Shown here one piece after another: positions 25,701 to 35,345 of a stretch of 38,928 nt of DNA. The stretch comes from Saccoglossus kowalevskii (taxonomy: Eukaryota; Hemichordata; Enteropneusta; Harrimaniidae), in assembly GCF_000003605.2 (NCBI RefSeq), contig NW_003155237.1:1469455-1508382 (forward strand), in the 5' to 3' direction. The first letter of the stretch is position 1. Each line of letters opens with the position of its first letter. The notes under the pieces are model-generated. The model saw only the letters and a program-made list of their open reading frames with translations, ran no database searches and had not been told where the DNA came from. Made by a program: the position numbers and the translations under genes.

Positions 25701-28700
25701 TAAACAGCAGCCAGTACAATCAGTAGATTTTATCATGGTTAAGATAATACTGGTGTCAAAAGTCAACTCACCTGGATCAACCGGCGTATAAAGAAAATCA
25801 ATCGGGTCTGATTCTTCTAAATCTGAAGGTCTTTTTAAAAACATTTGCACAATAACAGGCTCTTTAATATCTTTTGTTTTAAATGGCGGCGTTTTTATAA
25901 CAATCGCAACCTGCAAATAAAAGTCAGTACATAGAAAATTTGTTATAAGCTCTATACTATGTTATAAAGAAAAAACTAAGAATCGCCAAGTTTATGACAG
26001 TACAACTGATTTTATGGCTCAGGCTAAAAAAACAAAATTATCTGTTTCTGATCTGTCATTGCAAAGGCGAATCTGATGTTTGTTTTTTTTTAAATATTTA
26101 ACATAGAAAATCAAAGAATGATAAGGAAAAAGTGTGCTGAGAATACTGGAGGCATATTTCAAATTAATTCAAATTGTAAGATCAGCCTTTCAAATAAGAA
26201 GCTTAGCAACTCATATAGATGTGTTATTTGAGATGTTATATTACTCACAGAAAATAAATTTGAGTGTACATCTGTTTTTAGTCTAATTTATTCCAGAACA
26301 GATTCTAAGCCCAAACTAATTAGGTCTGTGCATTGTTCAAAAACATCAATGTACTGTAAAATACTTTATCTTAGCTGGAATAAATTTTCACTGAAAAAGA
26401 CCTTTTGATGGTGCAATATTTTGTTCATACATGTGTGGATTGACTTCCTAGATGATTTGTGTCATCGTACCATTATTTTTAAAAAAATTTCTACCAGAAG
26501 CAGATGAATGAAAAGCAATTACACTGCAAATTGTTGGCATAATCTTGTTGAAAGTGAGAAAGCCACGAAACTTATTTTTTTGTCCCTCAAACATTGTTCC
26601 ACTCTTTACCGTCTTTGCACCCTGACCATGGTTACTACATCATTTGGAAAGTGGATGTGATGGAGATAGAGATGGAACACTGTTTAGAGAGCAGCAATAA
26701 GTTGTATTGCTGTCGAGCTCACAAAAAGATCTCGGCGACAGTTTAACAATAAGGTCTATTAAGAAACCCATAACCATATTTTCTCTATCAAAAACAAATC
26801 TATAATAAAAACACACATAAAATTTTTGAAAGTTCTCTTTGTGCTCGTCATATTAAAGCAGAGGGGTTGTCGCGAGCGTGTCCTTGAAACTTTAGTTCCA
26901 AGTGGCGTATACAACAGTTGTTTATTTACATCAAAACATGTGTTCAGTGTAGTAGTAATATGGCCAAAAATAAAAACAGCCGTTATTCGACCATCTTTGA
27001 TCTGATTATGAAACACACTGATATGTATGATGCATGTGCCAAATACAAATGAAAATGGTACATAAATTGTGGAAATATAGTAGTAAGGCCAAAAAGTCAG
27101 ATGGCTGTCAATCGGCCATCCTTGACCAGATTTTTAAACAAATTGTCAGGGACATGCATTCTAACATGTATAAAGTACATGTATGTGCCAAATTTGAATG
27201 AAAACTGACAGAGCACGCCCAAGATACCGCATAAAAAAACAAAAAACAAGATGCCTGCCAGTCGACTATCTTTGATCCAATTGCAAAATAAATCGTCATG
27301 GACATGTATCCTAACATGTATAATCTATGTACCAAGTTTGAATGACAACTGACAAAGCATGTCCAAAATACAACATTTTCAAAAAAACAAGATGGCTGCC
27401 AGTCGGCCATTTTGAATCAAATCTCTAAACCACTGCATGTGCATATGTCCCACATAAGGTACTAGGCACATGCAAAGAATGAATGGAATTCTGAAATATG
27501 ACTTTGGACAGACTGACGCAGGGATGGACGGACACACGAACAGACAGACAGACTCAGGAACTCATGGACGGTCAGGACATGTATACTAACATGTATGATC
27601 TATGTACTAAATTTGAATGAAAACTGACAAAGCATGTCCAAAATACGACATTTTCAAAAAACAAGATGGCTGCCAGTAGACCATCCTTGATCCAATTGTG
27701 AAATAAATCGTCATGGACAGGTATCCTAACATGTATAATCTATGTACCAAGTTTGAATGAAAACTGACAAAGCATGTCCTCCAAAATACAACATTTTCAA
27801 AAAACTAGATGGCTGCCAGTCGGCCATTTTGAATCGAATCGCTAAACCACTGCATGTGCATATGTCCCACATAAAGTGCTAGGCACATGCAAAAAATGAA
27901 CGGAATCGGTCCAAGGAATTCTAAGATATGATTCCTGACGGGCGCATGGACGCACAGGCGGACGGAGACCAAATTATAACTCCCCGTTTTCGGACTTCGA
28001 CCGAACAGGGACTAATAAAAATTGCATTCATCATATATTTGATCCTATGATTATTTATTGTGACATTTGCTACTAATAGAGCAAATACAAAATTTTTATA
28101 ATAAACAACCAACAAGTTATAAAGAAACTAACCTGGCGATGTACGTCATTGGCTCCAAATTGGCCTCTCCCTACCCAATCAGATGGAGAATGACTAAAAC
28201 AAACTTCAATATCATCTGTCGATAAATATAACTAAATATTAGTACCAATAATGTATTATTAAATGTCGCATCAGATCGGTAGACGCAAGTTCAAATCCTA
28301 CTTTAGGCTGAACATCAAAAGAGTCTACTCCTACCCTGGGTGAGTGTGCCACAGACTCAATGGGAAGGCTAATTCCACTGGCCGAGATTCATTCACTAAC
28401 GAATGGGACTTTGGGGCTACCTTGGTTAAGGTCCGCAGGTGCTTGTGTTTGGTCGAGCCTAGTTGATGCCAGGATAGCGCATAAAAATTGCCATTTGATA
28501 GAGAGAGCCCTGTCATGTAGTCCCAAACCTGAATATGACTTCTGTGGCAAAATACACTATGTGTCACCACTAGCACTTGTAATTTGCACTTACAAAAAAA
28601 GGTCAGGAGAGACAACAGTAACATTCAATGCCCGGAACTGTCGCCTGGCACAAAAACATTATTTAAAAAAAAAAAAAAAGTGTATTATAAAATCCCCTGT

Positions 28701-31700
28701 GTTGAAGTATCTACAGCGTATAAGTATATAAATAATACACCCCTCCCATGCAGTTAAATCCAAATGCAGGTTACACAATACATAATATTTGAAAATAAAT
28801 TATATCAGGAATATATTGTCAATATTGATTATATATTAACGCACCTTTTTGTACTTTGTCACAAAGAATAAACACTTCATCTTCTCCTGACGCACTTCCT
28901 GAAGTCCTGTCAACTCGCGCTATGTTCAGCGATGTACCCTCTGAAACCAAACAAACAGAACTGAATGTTGGGTAATCCCCTCAATGAGTCATCTTTTTAT
29001 GATAATACCAGTATACATTAGGGGGAAGGTGGTTTTGCCGAGCTGTCAATTCATTCATTATTTTTTCCTCATTCAGTAGGCTTCTTAAAGCATGGAAATT
29101 CTGTTACCCTATGCTTCCTGATTTTTTCCATTTTACTAAATACTGTGCTATTAGCACAAATACTGGACGAATTATGATTCATCGTTGCGCGACTCACACA
29201 TGCATGCATGCTATGTCAGCAGCTTTCTTCCTTTCTTTCCTGGTTCATTCATAGTTCACACTGTTCACAGAGATTGAATAAGAATACACAAAAATTAATT
29301 TCTGTAAGAACAATACCCCCGGTATTTGTCTTTTTATTCCTAAATATATTTTATTATGCAAAAATGTGCCAGTCGATATAGAGATGTGAGAAAGTAATTT
29401 TAGTATGCTGTATTTACTATATTAAATGCGCATTTCCAATAAAGGTTCGTGTGAACAAAAAACACATGTTTTGATGAGATTTTTAGGTATTTAAAACCAA
29501 TCAATTTATGATACCTACCGGTATTTTTGTTTAACATTTACCATCAACAATTACCATGTTTTATTCAGTCATATACTTACTTTTATCATGAATTGGATGG
29601 GATACAATTGGTGATACTGGAATGATAAATCTGCCATTTGGATCTTTGGGATCTCGAAGAAAAGCTTGAAAACACAACCGGACAACATTTAACTCAAAGT
29701 CTTCGACAGAGAACTTTTGGCCTTTCTGAAACACTGCAAAAGCAATTCACAGGATTTGATTAAGGTTTGATAATGCAGACATAGGTACATATTGTGGTGC
29801 ATCTTAATACAGATGAAAAATAGCTAGATACATCAAGCATGAGAAGAACAAAAGTACATCTAGTCTAGAATCTATGGACTTTAAGGTTAAAGACCTCTAT
29901 AATATGCCTAACTTTCATTGATGCCTATTTTACTAAATAAGCAACGCAAATTTATTCCAACTTCATATACTATGCGATATCAAAACTGACCCATGGTTAG
30001 TACAATACTACAAAGTTTCATTGCTAGTATACATCAGTGCTACCCAGAAAAAAATTAACAGTTATTGTAAAATAATACAATAAGAATAATAAGATATCCC
30101 ACATAGAGTAAAGAAAATATGTAGGATAGTTCACTCACTTCCATAAGGGTCAATTCCAAGCTCTTTTCGTTTCTGCAAAGCTTCTGCAATGTCCTTTTTC
30201 CTCACACACTGAATACCCAAGTTTTGAAAACTGTAAAGACATGTAGACTGCTTTAGTACGGTTTATTTCATTTTCTCGATTTAATGTTGATCGCAATGAC
30301 AAATTTTCACAAAAGTCGCTATAAATTACCACTGACTTTGCCTCTCACGAAATTTAGTTTGGTTACAGTATTTTATGTATTCAATGAACTGTACGTATAT
30401 ATTTTCTCAAATTTCTAAGTAAAAAATAAAATTTGTTTTCGGTATTTGTATTCCGACATAACAAAATACATGAGAAACTTGTAAAATCTATATGCATACA
30501 AACATATACATTTTTATTTCAAGAAATCAAGTAGTTACAGTACTTAGATCATTCAACAAGCATTACCGATACTTTCAATAGGTACAATACAAAAAGCAAG
30601 GGTCAATATTTAAAACTTATATGAAAAAAGGTAGCTTTTAAACAATCGGCGTACCAGAATTGCTTTTGAAAAGTGCTCACTACCGTACTTATCCGGGTAA
30701 GAGCCCATGTCTGGGCAAACGCCCACTCCCCACTTTTGACACAATAAAGAAGTTGAAGTCATATCCGGGCACACGCCCAGGGGGTCTTTTTCTACACAAA
30801 AAATAACAAAAAAACTATTTTCTATTCGTTGACTGTGGTTGTATTAATATCTGACTTTCTTGAAGTCTGTCGTGATGCTTATAAAAATTCTTTAAATATA
30901 ATTGTTAATTGCGTAAAACAAGGGGTAAACGCGAAATAGCTGTGACAGCAAACAACTGTCGGACTCGTTCGGCTTTAGCGTCGTCGACAATAAAAACCAA
31001 TGTTGCAATATTGTAGCAACCCGTACCTGGGAGAGTGGTTGAAATCACGTTATTTTGGCTAAATATAAAATATTTGGTAGCAGCTTGCGAATCCATAACT
31101 GGGGCCAGCAATTTTGCAATGTCACGCCAAAGACTCAAGACTGCCAACTTTTTTACCATCCTTCATCACCGCTATTGCTTTTCTGTCATAAAAATTATTC
31201 TTCTGTGGTTGGATAATAAACTTCCTATTTCAAGTCCACCGCGATATCCATATAGTGAGACATTCCAACCGCCGGAACTTGTTGAATGATAACTTTCACC
31301 GTGATTGATAAGCGTTGAGTCTGATAAAGAAAGCAATGTCACGATTTGACCTCTATGATGAAATACTAGTAGTGATGTCATTCTTAATCAATCAGTAAAG
31401 CAGATGCATAAAGGTCAAAGATGATTGCCAGACTGTAAACAAAGCATCGTGTGCCATCGCAGCAGAGCGACTCCATTTTTCTTGTCTCTTTATTGTGATT
31501 AGACATGAATGAAAAGTGCCAAATCTGTGGATTAAAAGTGCTAAGTCAAAATTGTGTGGGACGATATCGACGAACTCCAGGAAGAAGTTGTAGGGATTTT
31601 GTTCGACGGCTACAGTGACGCAGACTTGGACTTTGAGGGTTTTGAGTTTGACGAAGATGGCAATGAACGTACAAATAAAGATCTGAGAAGTTTTTTCAAA

Positions 31701-34700
31701 CAGCTATGAATTTTTATAATTTTTACTGTGTAAATTTGTAAATTATTATTGATCTTATATGACAGTTGATTCGTAATTTGTCAAGACCGGTAATCATTTT
31801 ACGCAGTTTAACCCCTAACATTTTAATTCTTTTTGAGTTCACGTATTGGGCGTGTTTGTCGGCGGGAAAATCCTGATTCAAATGATTCCTCAGTGTTGAA
31901 AAAACAAAAAAAGTAATAAACTTACGAAGCTTCCATTTTTGTATCCGTTGAAACTTTCATTGTACAAATCCCTTTTGCACAACCTTTCCCCACAAGACTA
32001 TGTGGATGAGGCATATATGGTTCATTTTTCGTCACCAAGGAAACAACAACCATTGCTTCTTTGTTGTAATTCCTTAACTGCAGAGAAAAAAAAAGAATTT
32101 AGACACAAATACAACCATTTCAGATTACCTGTGAACGTGGTTTAATTATAAAATAAAAACGCAAATGTTAAAATGTCAAAAGTGATAATGCATCAGAAAA
32201 TACTGAAGAAAATGAACCCATGATCATATTGAATCATTATCATATGAATACACAATGGTTTTCATCAGTTTGATTCAAATTTAATTACACAATTGGATTG
32301 GTGGGTACTACCAAGTGCAGTCAATTTATCTGCCAAATCTGAGATGTCAGTGAAAGAGCTCATAGAAAGAGTTCCTAAAAACGCCCAAAATCCCCCTCCA
32401 CTCCTAACGCGAACCCTAACACTGTTATTGTATATGCCCTAAAGATAACTATATGACGCTTAATGATGCAGTAAGTTTACAGAAATGCTCTCTGAAATGT
32501 GCAAATTTTAATTTGATTTGAAACATAGAGTTCTACCAGAATAATGGAGCTGAATCAAATCGGTAAGTAAGTTTGTGTTAATCCACGAAAATCCTTGTAT
32601 GCGAGTAGAAAGATCTTGAACTGAATTGTGTAACTATATGGTTGAACTTCTTATGTGATGACTTGAGTAAATCGATTTGTGTATCAGGCAATCCATATAG
32701 CAGAGCAATGTAATAGTAATAGTTTAGCAACAAGATTGGGACAGACAATTTCAAACATGTTTAAGTGGACAGATACTGCCGGATAAGTGCTGTCCAATGC
32801 ATCGGATGTGCATGTAAATACTTTGACATGTATTGATGAATCATTTTTTGCTGAAGGATATCATCAAACATAATGTTGTGAACAGCTTTTACAGGCTCAA
32901 CAAGTGCAAGTCCACTTAGGAGATGATTAAGTGGATTACAGATGATATTGAGAACAAATAAAAAGGACGACAGTTTTCCTGTCATTCAGGTGTAGTATGT
33001 TGTTGGTCATCCAATGTTTGATATCCTGAAGGCATTCCTCAGTTTTGGATATATAGCAGATGAAGTGCTTGTTCTGGTGAATAATGGATTGCCATCAACA
33101 TATGCATGAAAATTTAGTAGATGATGACGAATAATTTTACCAAGTAAGGTAAGACGTACATTGAAAACAATAGAGGACCAAGTACTGAGCCTTTGGGAAA
33201 CCCCATAATGAAGCTTACAGCTGTGGATGAGGAAGGTCCAAAGAAACTCTCACCTCACTCCTAATTAAGTATAACTACTGGTTGAGTTTATAATTATATA
33301 TGTATTAGTGCATATTAAATTATTAAATACATACCCTGGCAGAAGGAAATGTTTTGTGGTCATGAGTAGAGTGTTCTCCTGGTAAACTTCCTGCTGACCT
33401 GCCTTCACACAAGTACCGAAATCTTTGACCCCGTTGTTTAGGTTGTTCAACAATCTCTAAAAATGGACGCTGGACTTGTGGAGCTCTCTGTGGCTGCATA
33501 AACGTTTGTGCAGTTGGTGGTGCTGGTGTTCTGAAATGCTGCGGTGATATAGTTACTATTGGTTGCTGTTGTTGTTGTTCTTGTTCTTGTTGTTGTGTGG
33601 CATTCAAGAGCTGTTCTGCTAACAAAATAAAGTGAACAAATACATACTTCACATAAATTGTTATGCAACATATCACCAATAACAGAAGTCGATGTATGAG
33701 CTCATTATATATTCATATATGCGTCTAGTATCTTAGATTGTCACGTGTATTAGTTCTACTCGTTACATATAGCAAGTGCACAATCAGCTGGCCAATCATG
33801 ACAGTAAAAGGGAATTGTACAACTGACAGTTTTAAGACCCACTGCAAGCAAAAAATTGATGTTTTATTCCCACAGACGACTGTTCGTTGACTAGATAGTT
33901 GCATCTTCACCACGGTTATAATCGATGCTCTGACAATCAACTATAGTAGGTCATGTTATTAACCTCAATGCAACAAGTGTTGAAACACACAATCATAAGT
34001 CAAAATTCTGAGATTTTATGAAAAACGAGAGCTTGCTATACTGCTTTTCATTACTTTCATCGTTTTCTACATGTACACGGACCCCTACAGCTGTGAATAT
34101 ACATCTAAATTGTGTGTAAACAATGCACTGTAATTTGTTGTTGTTGAATTGAATCCATATTGAAAACAGCCAAAGAATTATAAGATTAGTTACGGTATGC
34201 AACTTACATAACTACCGGTATGTATGGTGACATGAGATGAAGATCTTATGAGAAGTCAACTCTTGCGCACGTTTGGAAGTGTTCCTTTTCGTCAATTGAT
34301 CATGTCTATGGCCACATTCATAAACACACACACAATTTGTGAATAAGCACTGAACATGAATCTGTTCTTTCACAGAGTCACTAAGATTTTTTAGAAATGC
34401 AAGTTTGTGATTTGGTGATCATATTGCATTTCGCGTGACATCTTCAATTCCATATGATCTTCATTGTATATCTCACACCTTCATACCCTATTTTGGTAGT
34501 AAAGATTACAGAGAAAGGAGTGTGACAGAATACCAAAAAAACACATTTTACCTAGCACTTGTAAGTCGTCTAACTGTGGATCATTTTGATAAGCATTATC
34601 CATGTTCCCTAAAATACATGTACTGTCCAAAATTAAACTGTTCAGCCTTGGGTCACCTTCAAATAAAGCAATAAATAAATGAATTCAAAGTTAATGACAC

Positions 34701-35175
34701 AAGAAAGTCCTGCAGAATCGTGTGTAGACGTAAATATCAATGTATATCGAATAAACAACAGGAAGACTGAATACATGCAATCATAATAATAATATCTTAT
34801 ATTCCACTGGTAATAGCTACGGAATGTCACATTATGTCACCGAGACGAAACGCTGATGCGTTGAATTTTAAAACGCGGACGGTGAGCCAAGAATACGAAC
34901 TTTTAGACTTCTTGAAACACGCATACAATGACTGAAAACGCGACCGAGCTTAAGAATGTAACACGCGCCTTTTTGACAAAATATCAACATGACGTGTCTT
35001 AAATTCTGTGAACTGTCCTGGCGTGGCATATTTACCAAAATATTGCATCTACAACGCTGCACAAAAAAACGAAATATACCTTCAGGTTTTAAAACTTAGG
35101 GGACGCGCTACACAAAATGGACCCGGTTTGTTGTCATAGAAGGAATCTGGGTTACTCACCACCGCCTTCTGTCAT
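22270..35175 (-). CDS. rel: Rel/NF-kB transcription factor (Dorsal/RelA/c-Rel class), complete, 12 coding exons
   Basis: DNA-binding factor of Toll/TNF-type immune and developmental signalling; held in the cytoplasm by IkB and nuclear after activation (family knowledge). Exons (minus): 35175-35160, 34608-34552, 33615-33335, 32077-31926, 30230-30139, 29733-29581, 28940-28845, 28215-28133, 25910-25772, 25370-25287, 24276-24172, 22757-22270. All junctions are GT-AG and phases agree, giving 581 residues. A Gln-rich segment covers residues 32-42. The DNA-binding half covers about 75-245 and includes the recognition loop [16 protein letters not shown] (89-104) with redox Cys94. The IPT dimerization half covers about 250-356 and contains KRPS (336-339), equivalent to the PKA site of RelA. 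The NLS KRKRK is at 364-368. The tail (420-581) is Ser/Thr-rich, then acidic (GDDDPDLF). No ankyrin repeats follow, so it is a class II Rel, not p100/p105. The start is Met1 in exon 1; Met8 in exon 2 is an alternative. Exon boundaries are inferred from splice consensus and homology, not transcripts. Confidence 0.96.
24172..24276 (-). CDS. rel: Rel coding exon 11: linker
   Basis: 105 nt coding residues 386-419. It has a Gly/Ser linker, then a Lys-rich stretch ([14 protein letters not shown]) that may be helical. There are no conserved family motifs; the call rests on phase agreement and clean TTGCAG and GTAGGT sites. It is also a multiple of three. Confidence 0.85.
24588..24676 (-). repeat. 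Dispersed repeat, copy B (Rel intron 10)
   Basis: Reverse-complement partner of 20746-20832, with conserved TTATTGTGGCCAGGGT and TATCAACCAATATATAA. The two copies could pair in a long transcript reading through the Rel 3' end. Confidence 0.75.
25287..25370 (-). CDS. rel: Rel coding exon 10: nuclear localization signal
   Basis: 84 nt coding residues 358-384. It carries the basic cluster KRKRK just C-terminal to the IPT domain, where Rel proteins keep the NLS that IkB masks. The length is a multiple of three, so skipping this exon would give an in-frame product lacking the NLS. Confidence 0.92.
25772..25910 (-). CDS. rel: Rel coding exon 9: IPT domain, PKA-type site
   Basis: 139 nt coding residues 311-356. 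It contains [15 protein letters not shown] and [17 protein letters not shown], the conserved end of the Rel homology region. The Ser of KRPS corresponds to RelA Ser276. The acceptor is TTTGCAG and the donor GTGAGT. Confidence 0.97.
26352..26430. mobile_element. MITE, truncated copy 3 of the TACTGT(A/G)AAATAC family
   Basis: It starts TACTGTAAAATACTTTATC and continues AGCTGGAATAAATTTTCACT, matching the left end of the copies at 14424 and 37678. Similarity fades after about 26430 and no right end is visible. It sits in Rel intron 8. Confidence 0.65.
27080..28016 (+). mobile_element. Pearl/DINE-like non-autonomous Helentron element with ~145-bp core repeats
   Basis: Core repeats are anchored at ATGGCTGCCAGTC-type motifs at 27101, 27251 and 27392, then 27666 and 27809. 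Each array is followed by CACTGCATGTGCATATGTCC and a degenerate GACGGAC/GACAGAC tract (27510-27570, 27940-27968). The 3' end has the hairpin TTCGGACTTCGACCGAA, then CAGGGACTAA and T, as in Helitron-type ends (hairpin, about 10 nt, CTRR, T). The order core repeats, microsatellite, tail is that described for bivalve pearl elements. It lies in Rel intron 8. Confidence 0.7.
28133..28215 (-). CDS. rel: Rel coding exon 8: IPT domain
   Basis: 83 nt coding residues 284-310. It reads [13 protein letters not shown], then [11 protein letters not shown], matching DIEVRF... and TDVHRQ of the family. The acceptor (ATTTATCGACAG) has a weak pyrimidine tract, and a SINE sits 49 bp further upstream. The donor is GTTAGT. 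Confidence 0.95.
28252..28693 (+). mobile_element. tRNA-derived SINE with poly(A) tail and target-site duplication
   Basis: The body (28265-28680) has a pol III B-box-like AGTTCAAATCC at 28288-28298, a long unique body and a terminal 15-A tract (28665-28679). It is flanked by TGTATTATTAAAT (28252-28264) and TGTATTATAAAAT (28681-28693), one mismatch. No A box is visible, so the head is probably 5' truncated. It is inserted antisense in Rel intron 7. Confidence 0.82.
28845..28940 (-). CDS. rel: Rel coding exon 7: start of IPT dimerization domain
   Basis: 96 nt coding residues 252-282. It matches the opening strands of the RHR C-terminal half: [20 protein letters not shown], then ILCDKVQK. The acceptor is GGTTTCAG and the donor GTGCGT, phase 1. 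Confidence 0.95.
29581..29733 (-). CDS. rel: Rel coding exon 6: end of DNA-binding half
   Basis: 153 nt coding residues 201-250. It includes [13 protein letters not shown] and [13 protein letters not shown], matching NAVRLCFQ and PPVVS.PIYDKK of the family. The acceptor is TTTTGCAG. A second AG eight bases further in would break the frame, so it was not chosen. The donor is GTAAGT. Confidence 0.96.
30139..30230 (-). CDS. rel: Rel coding exon 5: Rel homology region, N-terminal half
   Basis: 92 nt coding residues 170-199, with the hallmark stretch [18 protein letters not shown]. The acceptor is TTTACAG and the donor GTGAGT. The phase-2 entry completes a Ser codon with exon 4. Confidence 0.96.
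30670..31860 (+). mobile_element. Probable eroded insertion with short acidic ORF, Rel intron 4
   Basis: A GC-richer block begins with CCGGGTAAGAGCCCATGTCT-type palindromic repeats (30692-30782). It holds a 37-codon frame from ATG 31505 ([13 protein letters not shown]...) and an overlapping 54-codon frame, 31545-31709, with no start ([20 protein letters not shown], then [15 protein letters not shown]). The acidic stretch recalls N-termini of piggyBac-type transposases, but I cannot confirm the family or find termini. Confidence 0.35.
31926..32077 (-). CDS. rel: Rel coding exon 4: Rel homology region, N-terminal half
   Basis: 152 nt coding residues 119-168. It contains the family motif [20 protein letters not shown] followed by [10 protein letters not shown], aligning with VSCVTKD..PHPHNLVGK..C..GVC of Dorsal/RelA. 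The acceptor is TCTCTGCAG and the donor GTAAGT, phase 2. Confidence 0.96.
32550..33210 (-). pseudogene. CR1-like LINE reverse transcriptase remnant
   Basis: Read on the minus strand, [19 protein letters not shown] matches the RT motif [13 protein letters not shown]. After frameshifts come [19 protein letters not shown] and [11 protein letters not shown], then [12 protein letters not shown], in the order seen near the RT end of CR1-type elements. Several stops and frameshifts make it dead. It is in Rel intron 3, same orientation as Rel. Confidence 0.8.
33335..33615 (-). CDS. rel: Rel coding exon 3: Gln-rich leader and DNA recognition loop
   Basis: 281 nt coding residues 26-118. It holds a short Gln/Glu tract, a Pro/Gln/Ala-rich linker, then the start of the Rel homology region ([19 protein letters not shown]) and the [11 protein letters not shown] loop that contacts the kB half-site. 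The acceptor is GTTAGCAG and the donor GTATGT, phase 0. Confidence 0.96.
34552..34608 (-). CDS. rel: Rel coding exon 2
   Basis: 57 nt, phase 1 to phase 1. The acceptor follows a T-rich tract ending TTTTAG and the donor is GTAAAA. It encodes [18 protein letters not shown] after the split codon; the second Met is Met8 of the full product. Because its length is a multiple of three, skipping it would keep the frame. Confidence 0.8.
35160..35175 (-). CDS. rel: Rel coding exon 1 (start codon)
   Basis: A very short first coding exon encodes MTEGG plus one base and ends at a GTGAGT donor (35159-35154). It joins in frame to exon 2 in phase 1. An in-frame ATG in exon 2 means this start could be skipped by use of an alternative promoter. 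Confidence 0.8.
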
Positions 35176-35229
35176 AGTAGGCCCGGTTAAACAGAGTTTA
35201 AACTACCAAAATAATGTTAAATTTAGCCT

Positions 35230-35345
35230 GGGAAAATCCAGATACTTGTTGACGAATTAAGTAACACGCCTCAGTTCCGGGAATTCCCCCATTGCTGAAC
35301 GAGGATTGGTTGATTGTGTCACGTGGCTTGTACCTAAATATAGAA
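35230..35345 (-). promoter_or_regulatory. Rel proximal promoter with two kB/Dorsal sites
   Basis: Upstream of the Rel start codon, in order away from the gene: GGGAAAATCCA (35230-35240), which fits the Dorsal form GGGW5CCA; GGGAATTCCC (35279-35288), a perfect palindromic kB site; an inverted CCAAT box (ATTGG at 35305-35309); a CACGTG E-box (35320-35325); and CTATATTTAG read on the minus strand (35334-35343), which fits a MEF2 site and could serve as a TATA element. Promoter function is inferred from position and motif density. Confidence 0.65.

Noticed and set aside
27108-27410. 100-codon minus-strand frame with Cys/Trp-rich repeats
   Set aside because: Lies wholly within the core repeats of the pearl/Helentron-like element.
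28331-28731. Two long frames on opposite strands
   Set aside because: Both fall in the SINE body and its poly(A); no protein similarity recognised.
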